Positions 1 through 7,123 of a stretch of DNA of 64,000 nt are shown piece after piece. Below the pieces are notes generated by a model. It had not been told where the DNA came from. It was given only the letters and a program-made list of their open reading frames with translations, and ran no database searches. This DNA is from JAPLKB01 sp964532465 (GTDB lineage: Bacteria; Desulfobacterota; Syntrophorhabdia; Syntrophorhabdales; Syntrophorhabdaceae). Each line of letters opens with the position of its first letter. The stretch's first letter is position 1. Made by a program: the position numbers and the translations under genes. The stretch is from assembly GCA_964532465.1 (NCBI GenBank), contig CAZHHX010000008.1, positions 1 to 64,000 on the forward strand, given 5' to 3'.

Positions 1-955
1 AATCATGAGCAATACCGCCTGCCAGGATACCTAAAGATTCTATCTTCTGAGTGCGGAGACGTTCTGTTTCCATGAGCTTGCGCTCGGTAATGTCCCGTAC
101 AATGGCCCACATGCCTGAAGGCTTATCGTTTTTGTCTGTAATGAGAAACGTTCTCAGTTCAGCAGGAAAGGCAGTTCCGTCTTTCCTGCGGTATTCCTTT
201 TCGTAGACATCGGAAAAACCGCGCACCATCACCTGCTTATCAATAATCTGAGATTCATGAGAATGCCACTTCTCAAAGGTGATATCTTTATATGTCAGTT
301 GGCGCAGCTCGTCCGTGGAATAGCCGAGCAAGGTATTAAAAGAGTTATTGGTCTCAACAATTGCGCCGGTCATATCTATGCTCACAAAGGCATCCATCAT
401 GGTTGTGTAAAGACGGCGGTATTTCTCTTCGCTTTCCTCAATAGCACGATAAGCTTCTCTGACAGTTTTCAATGGAAAGGTTAAAAGAACAATAAAGATC
501 GCAATCCCTATCAGAACGGAAAATACAGCAGCCATAGCTGTTCTGACAATAAGTAAAAATATTGAACGTTTAATTTCAATATGTGCTATTTTCGTACCTG
601 AATCATAAATCGGTTTTCTGAATGTCAGAACCGGGTTTACAAGAGGTTCTCTTGCCTGTGCTATTACCCGTTCCTGCAAGTTCCTGATTATGCGTGTTTC
701 GTGAATATCATAATTAAGACGGCGCTGCAATATTTCCTGGAGCCGGATTTCTTCAAACTGCCATGAATTGGGGTTATTAACAACCAGTCCTTCAATTGCC
801 CGCGCAGAGAGTTCAGCTTCTGTGTTGACACTCCCATCCATGGAATGATAGCCTATTATGAAATAACCGGCAGGAATGGTAACAGCGACAATCAGACAGA
901 TTATCCCTGTCAGTAATGATAGGGTACGGGTTATAGGACTGCAATTAGTTGTCAT
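1..955 (-). CDS. PAS-domain sensor histidine kinase, C-terminus cut by window edge
   Basis: About 318 N-terminal residues are visible. The order is a membrane segment near residues 8-28, a periplasmic stretch of roughly 100 residues, a second membrane segment (AVFSVLIGIAIFIVLLTFP), a PAS domain ending in the PAC-like stretch IVRDITERK, and the start of a HisKA dimerisation helix ending in GGIAHD, which contains the phospho-accepting His. The ATP-binding domain lies beyond the window. The start ATG overlaps the TGA of the upstream gene (ATGA), so the two are probably translationally coupled. The upstream gene encodes a periplasmic phosphate-binding-like protein, so a role in sensing a ligand bound by that protein is inferred, not shown. 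Confidence 0.88.
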   Translation of the reverse strand, partial: MTTNCSPITRTLSLLTGIICLIVAVTIPAGYFIIGYHSMDGSVNTEAELSARAIEGLVVNNPNSWQFEEIRLQEILQRRLNYDIHETRIIRNLQERVIAQAREPLVNPVLTFRKPIYDSGTKIAHIEIKRSIFLLIVRTAMAAVFSVLIGIAIFIVLLTFPLKTVREAYRAIEESEEKYRRLYTTMMDAFVSIDMTGAIVETNNSFNTLLGYSTDELRQLTYKDITFEKWHSHESQIIDKQVMVRGFSDVYEKEYRRKDGTAFPAELRTFLITDKNDKPSGMWAIVRDITERKLMETERLRTQKIESLGILAGGIAHD

Positions 956-1800
956 TTATTATCTGCTATTATCAGAACATCGGCATTTTCAGCAATAGCA
1001 CGTCCTTTCTTTGAGTATATGAAGTCAAGGAATTTTGCGGCAGCACTGGGAAGTTTGTCGGTAATAATAAAATTCAAATCCTTGGAAAGGGGATAGCTGC
1101 CGTCTGCAAGGGATTGCCGGCTCGGCATAACTCCGTTGAGAGCAAGAATGTTAAGCAGCGACTTATTGACAAGAATACCTGTCAGGCCTGACGCGCCTAT
1201 AGCACCAATAGTTTTTGATACCATTTCATTAGACTCGGGATCCGTTACGGCGATAATCATTCCTCGCCTCCTATGCGCTTTGGTGACAGCTTCGTCCATA
1301 CCAGGCGAAAGCCCCCTGAGAATCTTTGTGTCAATATCCTCATTCGGGCGCAATACGGGCCTGACAATTTCACTATTGGGCCATTTTTTCATTATTCCGG
1401 AATAAATATCCTCCAATTCTTTAGTTGAAATGTTTTTTTTAGGATTACTTTTTTCAATCACTATGGCAAGGGGAGTTTTACCGAAATACCTGATTTTCCC
1501 GCCCCGGGAGATTACTTCAGGCTCCAGAGGTTTGCTTGTTACCGCAATATCAATAGCACCGGCAAGAAGCGCTTTTATTGCACCTGAACTTCCCAAGGGC
1601 TTTTCCATTTCAAACGAAACGTCCCGATTAATTTTGCCATATGCTTCCATAAGCGGCTTCATCATTTCCAGCCCGGTTCCGGAACCATTAATGCAAATTT
1701 TTTCTCCTGCAAGGGAATTGGACGGCGCGGCAAAGAAAAGCAGATTTAATAAAATGAAAGAATAAAGAGAATTGATCAGGACATTTGTTGCACGATGCAT
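952..1800 (-). CDS. PstS-like periplasmic substrate-binding protein
   Basis: A protein of 282 residues with an N-terminal signal peptide (hydrophobic SFILLNLLFFAAP, cleavage near SLAG) followed by a PBP-like fold. The GSGTG motif close to the mature N-terminus is typical of phosphate-binding PstS proteins. The start was placed at MHRATN because GGAGGAG lies just upstream of it (1804-1810); a longer frame starting at 1833 lacks such a site. No ABC permease or ATPase gene is adjacent. Instead the gene is coupled by an ATGA overlap to a PAS histidine kinase, so it may serve as a sensory binding protein. The bound ligand cannot be told from sequence. Confidence 0.8.
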   Translation of the reverse strand: MHRATNVLINSLYSFILLNLLFFAAPSNSLAGEKICINGSGTGLEMMKPLMEAYGKINRDVSFEMEKPLGSSGAIKALLAGAIDIAVTSKPLEPEVISRGGKIRYFGKTPLAIVIEKSNPKKNISTKELEDIYSGIMKKWPNSEIVRPVLRPNEDIDTKILRGLSPGMDEAVTKAHRRRGMIIAVTDPESNEMVSKTIGAIGASGLTGILVNKSLLNILALNGVMPSRQSLADGSYPLSKDLNFIITDKLPSAAAKFLDFIYSKKGRAIAENADVLIIADNK

Positions 1801-1914
1801 AATCTCCTCCAAATCCTTTATTAATTGCTCCAAAGACTAATACAGGTCAAATGATTTGTCAAAACAAAAACATAATGCTTTTTTTATTGAAAACTGTCAT
1901 AATTACTGTCTGTT

Positions 1915-4023
1915 CTATTGGTTTTTTCTGGGAATCGTCTTTTCCCACTTTTTTTCCCGCACTAATTTCTTGGATTCGAAGAGTTGCCGGGTTGTTGTCA
2001 GGTAGAAGTTCTTTTCATCCGAGGCCATACGAAATTTCACATTAAGGCCGAGATCGCGACCAGGCGGCCTGATGTAATAATTTGTCACTGCTTCGTAAGT
2101 CGCGTGAGCAGGGTCCTTATCATTTACTTTCCAGGTGTTTTTTTCCTGCATGTGATATCTGGTATCACGGATTGTCATCCTCTGGTTGATTCCGCATGAA
2201 TAAACCGCCGCGCCTGTTTCCGGGTTGTAATCAATCTTAGAGCTTTTTCCCTCATTCTCTTCACTGTATGATGCGTCAGGCGGCCATTCCTCCTTCTCTG
2301 GCCTGGGAAGATCACAGGTTTGTGTCAGCGTGTTTTTTTGGACAATCGGCAATTCAACACTCGTATCAGTTCCTGGATAGAGTTTTGTTGAACCTTTGTA
2401 AGGAGTGGGCCAGGCCATGGGAAACTGGGCATTGCTTATGGACAGGCGGATTTTATGTTTCGGTCTGAACCGCCAGGTTGTGAAATGAATCTCACCGGAA
2501 AGTTTGGTCTTCTGGCCCGGAACAAGCGGGGTCTGTTTCAGACGTGATTCCCGGTCAGCCGGATTGATAAGTGTTCCACTCACCAACGACACCGTGCCGT
2601 CAGGCCGAACATCCTCCAGACGAACCGACCAATGGTACAACGGTGCATCAGCCGAAACAGTCAGGTTGATTTTGGGAAGGCCCATTATCTCGACGGATTC
2701 CTTCAACGGTTCGGAATCGAATACCAGAGCGCTTTCATCGTCGAATGACATGTCTCCGCTCGTCTCTCCCCACCACCCGTGAATGCCGATTCCAGAGCCG
2801 GCCTTGTATGCAAGAGTATAAGGTTTGGCATTACCAGGAGCGGAAGAAATCAGTTTTTTGCTTTCCCCAGGGTAAAACAGGCGCTCTTTGATGCCCCCGA
2901 CAGGCCAATTACCGCACCGCCACTCTCCGGGGGTAGTGGTAATGTCTTCAGAAGGCGGAACAGCATCCCGCATATAGACCATGAAACGGGGTTCCTTCAT
3001 GATGCCGTTATTGATCCCCTTAAGCCAGTGATCCCACCAGCGCAATGCTTTTCTTCTCCATTCATAGTTTGGCCCCGGTGTTCCCGTGTGGGGCCATTCG
3101 TGTTTCCAGGGGCCGATATCAGCCTTAACCTGTTTGTTGGGTAAGTTCAGCAATCGCACAACGGTGTCGCGGTATCCGTCAAGGAGCCCGCCGATTATAT
3201 AGACCGGGATTTCCACGGGCTGATGGAACCGAGCTGATTCCTTGCGCCAGAAAGGACCGTCCGTGAGGTTTTCCTTCCATTTGAAATGCCAGGGTGGTTG
3301 GTTAAAACGATTTTCAAAAAATTCCGGAGTAAAGGCGTATCTTTTTGTGTCCGGGAGGGCATTGTAGGTATCTATCATTGTTTCCCAGACATCGGTATGC
3401 ATGACGCCGTCAATGAAATGGACATCCTGATAGTAGAGGTCATCCGAAGCATGAGCTATCAGGATAGCTTTGAGCGCGGGCGGTTTTCGCATGGCTGTCA
3501 TAAGGGAGTTAAAGGCGCCCCAGGATAGACCGTACATACCCACATTGCCGTTTGACCATTCTTTCACGGAAAGCTGGTTGATGATTTCCACACAGTCCGA
3601 TATCTCATTTTCCGAGTATTCCGCTTCAGGGATCACCCCTTCGCTGTCGCCGGTGCCGCGGAGATCCACTTTTGCCACCACATATCCCTGTCTGGCAAAA
3701 AAAGCACCTACAGGATAGTCCCAGGACAAATAGCACAAATCATCTTTTCGATACCCATTCATTTCGAAAAAAACCGGAAATTTTTCTCCGGATTTCTTTG
3801 CTGCCGGTTTCCAATAGGAGACTGCAAGTTTGACGCCGTCAGGCATTCTAATGAACCCTCTTTCAACCGTAAATTGATATCCTCCGGGAACAAAAGACGT
3901 ATCAATCTCATCGTCGTCCTCACTCTCCGATTGGGCTGCTGCCACAACAGAACTTCCGGAGGGGGTCAGAAGAATAATGCAAAATAATGAAAGAACGAAG
4001 AATATTGAAAGATATCTTTTCAT
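1915..4023 (-). CDS. Exported CocE/NonD-family (peptidase S15-like) hydrolase
   Basis: The 702-residue protein starts with a signal peptide (IFFVLSLFCIILLTP) and carries an S15/CocE alpha/beta-hydrolase domain. The nucleophile elbow is in GMYGLSWGAF (Ser in GLSWG). Probable Asp and His of the triad lie in GGLLDGYRD and GPWKHEWP. The second half matches the jelly-roll PepX_C-like domain. The family hydrolyses acyl esters or amides, including X-Pro dipeptides, cocaine esters and glutaryl amides, so the substrate is not predictable. An AAGGAG site precedes the ATG. It is a single gene with only 25 bases between it and the upstream hydrolase gene. Confidence 0.88.
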   Translation of the reverse strand: MKRYLSIFFVLSLFCIILLTPSGSSVVAAAQSESEDDDEIDTSFVPGGYQFTVERGFIRMPDGVKLAVSYWKPAAKKSGEKFPVFFEMNGYRKDDLCYLSWDYPVGAFFARQGYVVAKVDLRGTGDSEGVIPEAEYSENEISDCVEIINQLSVKEWSNGNVGMYGLSWGAFNSLMTAMRKPPALKAILIAHASDDLYYQDVHFIDGVMHTDVWETMIDTYNALPDTKRYAFTPEFFENRFNQPPWHFKWKENLTDGPFWRKESARFHQPVEIPVYIIGGLLDGYRDTVVRLLNLPNKQVKADIGPWKHEWPHTGTPGPNYEWRRKALRWWDHWLKGINNGIMKEPRFMVYMRDAVPPSEDITTTPGEWRCGNWPVGGIKERLFYPGESKKLISSAPGNAKPYTLAYKAGSGIGIHGWWGETSGDMSFDDESALVFDSEPLKESVEIMGLPKINLTVSADAPLYHWSVRLEDVRPDGTVSLVSGTLINPADRESRLKQTPLVPGQKTKLSGEIHFTTWRFRPKHKIRLSISNAQFPMAWPTPYKGSTKLYPGTDTSVELPIVQKNTLTQTCDLPRPEKEEWPPDASYSEENEGKSSKIDYNPETGAAVYSCGINQRMTIRDTRYHMQEKNTWKVNDKDPAHATYEAVTNYYIRPPGRDLGLNVKFRMASDEKNFYLTTTRQLFESKKLVREKKWEKTIPRKNQ

Positions 4024-4048
4024 GTCCGCTCCTTATTTTGAATTGGAA

Positions 4049-4795
4049 CTATAGCTCAATAACCATATCATCTACCGTAATAAAGGTTTCAGAAAAGATC
4101 GTCCGCGCAATTTTTTCGGAATTCTTCCTGTCTTCAACCGTTTTGTACAATTCCGCGTCAAAATGAGTAAGAGCCAGCTTCTTTGCTTTGGATTCTTTTG
4201 CTATTCTTGCTGCTGTTTCAGGGTTCAGATGTGGCCAGCCAGCATTCTCCTGCCCCGGTTTAAAAGCGCATTCAGTTATAAGAATATCCGCGCCTTCGGC
4301 AAGTTTTACCGCATTGTCGCAGTATCCCGTATCGCCGCAGAAGGTAATAATCTTATCGTCAACTTCAAAACGATATCCCATCGTCAATGACGCGTGAAGG
4401 AGAGGGAGGCTTATGACATAAAAAGGGATATGATCTTTTTGTGAAGGAAGCTCAACAAATTCTGTAAAAAACTGAAAATCCCTTATCGGCACCGTAAAAG
4501 GCTGGGTAAGTATTCTATCCAATATAGAGGCGATTTCTTCCTGTCCGCATATATGCAACCCCTGAGAAAAGTTGTATTTACATATAGTATGGAGACCGAC
4601 AATATGGTCAAAATGGAAATGACTCAGAAAAAGATAAGCAGGCTTACTGAAATCAACATATCTATCCAGCTTGGCAATACCGTTGCCTGCATCAAGAATG
4701 ATGGTATAAGAGGATGTGTCAATAAGAATGCAGATTGTGTTTCCCGTATCGGTATCGTACCAACCGTTTGTTCCTAAAAAGATAATCTTTGGCAT
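4049..4795 (-). CDS. Metallo-beta-lactamase-fold hydrolase, RNase Z-like
   Basis: A 248-residue MBL-fold protein. The metal-binding motif is HFHFDH (in LSHFHFDHIVG), with later ligands in the FCGDTGY and THFDAELY stretches. The size and the N-terminal IIFLGTNGW resemble the ribonuclease Z/arylsulfatase-like branch of the fold. There is no clear RNase Z exosite, so tRNA 3-prime processing is not claimed. The protein has no signal peptide and is probably cytoplasmic. It lies upstream of the exported hydrolase gene on the same strand. Confidence 0.82.
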   Translation of the reverse strand: MPKIIFLGTNGWYDTDTGNTICILIDTSSYTIILDAGNGIAKLDRYVDFSKPAYLFLSHFHFDHIVGLHTICKYNFSQGLHICGQEEIASILDRILTQPFTVPIRDFQFFTEFVELPSQKDHIPFYVISLPLLHASLTMGYRFEVDDKIITFCGDTGYCDNAVKLAEGADILITECAFKPGQENAGWPHLNPETAARIAKESKAKKLALTHFDAELYKTVEDRKNSEKIARTIFSETFITVDDMVIEL

Positions 4796-5023
4796 TTATC
4801 ACAAATCCTTTGCATTTATCTCTCTCTTTCTGTTATTAAGAGACATGATTTATCTATTGAAACACTAATTCATGTCCTGGAGCAAGTTTTTCAACAGAAT
4901 ATTATGCATAAAATGCCCTGCATGGAAAAAGTGAAGTCAATACAGGCACAGGGTCTGTTTGTTTCTCAATTAAATGATTTCAGACACCCTGCCAATACCA
5001 AATCAAAAGAAAGGAGGCATACA

Positions 5024-5215
5024 ATGGGAGAAGCCAAAACCAAAGATGAGCGTTATAACGAGGCCCGCGTTTTGCATAAATCGCTTGACGATAAACTGCA
5101 GATTCTCCAGGCAAAACACTGTCTGACAGACGATGAGGAACTCGAAATAAAACTGCTCAAAAAAAATAAACTTTACTATAAGGACCTGATGGAAAAGATC
5201 AAGGAGGAACAATAA
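5024..5215 (+). CDS. DUF465 (YdcH-like) small protein
   Basis: A 63-residue, highly charged, probably all-helical protein. The pattern HKSLDDKLQILQ, then LTDDEELEIKLLKKNKLYYKD is that of the DUF465/YdcH family, which has no firmly assigned role. The start at MGEAKTKD was chosen because AAGGAGG stands a few bases upstream. A longer frame beginning at 4904 has no such site and its extra N-terminus is unlike the family. Confidence 0.8.
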   Translation: MGEAKTKDERYNEARVLHKSLDDKLQILQAKHCLTDDEELEIKLLKKNKLYYKDLMEKIKEEQ

Positions 5216-5264
5216 CAGAATCATATTTTGCCCATGATTAATTTATCAGGATTTCATTCATGTG

Positions 5265-5362
5265 AAATGAATCACTCCAAGTCAAGCTTCAAAATATCAA
5301 CAAAGGAGGGGTGAAGAGATTTACTTTTCGAAGCAAGCTTCGGTTTATGGTGCCTGAGGGGC
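5265..5362. repeat. Intergenic palindromic repeat, copy A
   Basis: The segment carries GAATCACTCC, a hairpin CGAAG-CAAG-CTTCG, and then a second small hairpin TGCC-TGAG-GGGCA. The same order of pieces occurs at 37200-37272, with roughly 80 percent identity by eye over the last 35 bases. No reading frame is apparent. It lies between the DUF465 gene and the flavin reductase gene. Confidence 0.45.
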
Positions 5363-5450
5363 AAATCATTTCAGCAGGAGCAATTGGTAAGAGTTGCCTT
5401 TTTTATGAAGAACTTGTAAATTAATCTCATTATTTAAGGGAGGTGACATT

Positions 5451-5954
5451 ATGAACGCTTTTCAAAAAATAAGTCCGGAGAACCTCGTTGACAACCCTTT
5501 CAAACTTATAGGTAAAGACTGGATGCTCATTACTGCGGGCACAAAGGAATCGTTTAATACCATGACAGGCGCATGGGGCGGTTTAGGTGTACTGTGGAGT
5601 AAGAATATATGTTTCTGTGTGATTAGGCCTAATCGTTACACCTATGAATTTATGGAAAGGTCAGACGTTTTTACGCTCTCTTTCCTTGAAGAGCAGTACA
5701 GGGATGCTTTAACTTACTGCGGCACAAAATCAGGAAGAGATGTAAATAAGACAGCAGAAACAAATCTTACGCCTGTCTTTAATGATGATTCAATCTATTT
5801 TGCTGAGGCGCGATTGGTGTTGGTTTGCAGGAAGATATATTTTCAGGATATACTGCCGGCAAATTTCATATCCCCAGAAATAGATGAATTTTATCCCTTG
5901 AAGGACTATCGCAGGATGTATGTAGGTGAGATAGCAAGATGTCTTTCACGATAG
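5451..5954 (+). CDS. Flavin reductase-like FMN-binding protein
   Basis: The 167-residue protein has the flavin reductase/split-barrel pattern: N-terminal NPFKLIGKDWMLITAG, then MTGAWGGLGVLW, and CVIRPNRYTYEFMERSDVFTLSFL. Family members bind FMN and reduce it, or act as flavoredoxin-type electron carriers. A strong ribosome site (GGGAGGTGAC) precedes the ATG. The downstream YjbQ gene begins 13 bases after the stop, so the two probably form an operon. Confidence 0.85.
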   Translation: MNAFQKISPENLVDNPFKLIGKDWMLITAGTKESFNTMTGAWGGLGVLWSKNICFCVIRPNRYTYEFMERSDVFTLSFLEEQYRDALTYCGTKSGRDVNKTAETNLTPVFNDDSIYFAEARLVLVCRKIYFQDILPANFISPEIDEFYPLKDYRRMYVGEIARCLSR

Positions 5955-5966
5955 AAAGGAAGGGTC

Positions 5967-6383
5967 ATGGTTTATAGCGAACAATTTCAGCTAGAAACAA
6001 AGGGTTTCGGGGATACGATTGACATTACGGATAAAACCATAACAATAACCGGCAATTCTAAAATTAAGAATGGTCTTGTTACTGTTTTTTGTCCCGGTTC
6101 CACGGGCACAATTACTACCATAGAGTATGAATCCGGGGTTATAAGAGACTTGCAAAAGGCGCTGGAGAAGATTGCTCCTTCAAACACTGATTATGAACAT
6201 AACATGCGCTGGGGCGACGGGAACGGATTTTCCCATGTCCGGGCGGCTTTGATGAAACCGTCGCTCACCATCCCTCTGGTAAATGGAGAGCTTACTCTCG
6301 GCATATGGCAACAGATAGTCTTTATAGACTTTGACAACAGAGGAAGAAGCAGGACCGTTGTTATTCATGTTATGGGGGAATAA
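5967..6383 (+). CDS. yjbQ: YjbQ family protein (UPF0047, secondary thiamine-phosphate synthase)
   Basis: The 138 residues match the YjbQ/UPF0047 family over full length. Diagnostic parts are CPGSTGTITTIEYE, the N-x-x-WGDGNGFSHVRAALM stretch holding the conserved Asp and His, and the end LGIWQQIVFIDFDNRGRSR...VIHVMGE. Some members have weak thiamine-phosphate synthase activity, but the physiological role is unsettled. It is co-directional with the flavin reductase gene 13 bases upstream. Confidence 0.9.
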   Translation: MVYSEQFQLETKGFGDTIDITDKTITITGNSKIKNGLVTVFCPGSTGTITTIEYESGVIRDLQKALEKIAPSNTDYEHNMRWGDGNGFSHVRAALMKPSLTIPLVNGELTLGIWQQIVFIDFDNRGRSRTVVIHVMGE

Positions 6384-6431
6384 TGAATAACCTCCGAATA
6401 GTCCTGTGCTGAGAAATACATGACCGGTCTG

Positions 6432-6968
6432 TTACTTCTTCATGAATCTCTCTTTTTCGCTAAATATACAGCCGCAGTAGTTTTGCCTGTACATATTCAG
6501 TTTTATTGACTCCTCTATACCTTCCTTCCATCCAATCCGGAAATCCCTGTAAAGAAAATCAATTCCGTATTGATCGGACAAATCCATGCATATGGTTTTT
6601 ATGGCGTCATGTCTCTGATATTTGCTGTAGAGGAGCGTTGTTGTAACGGCATCAGCGCTTGTCTCCACGGCTTTTTGAAATGCCTTTTCGAGTCTTATTC
6701 TGTAACAGAAAAGACATCTGTCGTTTCCGTATTCAAGAGCCTTTCTTAAATAACCTTCAAGTTCATAGTCATCATCTATCGTCAAAGGTAAAAGCAAGAT
6801 TTTTACGTAATGCTCAAGTGTTTTCAATCTTTTCTGGAATTCTGTATAGGGATGGATGTTGGGATTGTAAAAGTATCCATGTATGCTGATGCCTTCGTCC
6901 CTTAATTGCCTTAAAGGATAGATGCTGCATGGTGCGCAACACATATGGAGAAACACTTTTTTTTTCAT
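6432..6968 (-). CDS. queH: Epoxyqueuosine reductase QueH
   Basis: The 178-residue protein belongs to the QueH (DUF208) family, which reduces epoxyqueuosine to queuosine in tRNA as a replacement for the cobalamin enzyme QueG. It has the N-terminal HMCCAPC motif, GYFYNPNIHPYTEF, a second Cys pair in RCLFCYRIRL and a C-terminal NYCGCIFS. These cysteines bind the iron-sulfur cluster and second metal centre known for the family. Length is typical. The ribosome site is weak. Confidence 0.93.
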   Translation of the reverse strand: MKKKVFLHMCCAPCSIYPLRQLRDEGISIHGYFYNPNIHPYTEFQKRLKTLEHYVKILLLPLTIDDDYELEGYLRKALEYGNDRCLFCYRIRLEKAFQKAVETSADAVTTTLLYSKYQRHDAIKTICMDLSDQYGIDFLYRDFRIGWKEGIEESIKLNMYRQNYCGCIFSEKERFMKK

Positions 6969-7069
6969 CGCAATTTTTCTATTTTAGCATCTAAATCGGG
7001 TTTCATCCATAATGTTGAGCAGTTACTCAAGAACTACAGTGATAAAGGCAACTGGCTTAATTTATTTAT

Positions 7070-7105
7070 AAAAAAGCCTCAGAGGCAATTCTCTGAGGCT
7101 TTTTT
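7070..7105 (-). terminator. Intrinsic terminator after ppdK
   Basis: GCCTCAGAG (7076-7084) pairs perfectly with CTCTGAGGC (7091-7099) around a six-base loop. A runs lie on the left side and T runs on the right, so it can act on either strand. It lies 19 bases past the ppdK stop codon, before queH. Confidence 0.9.
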
Positions 7106-7123
7106 ACTTTACCTTCTTAGATT

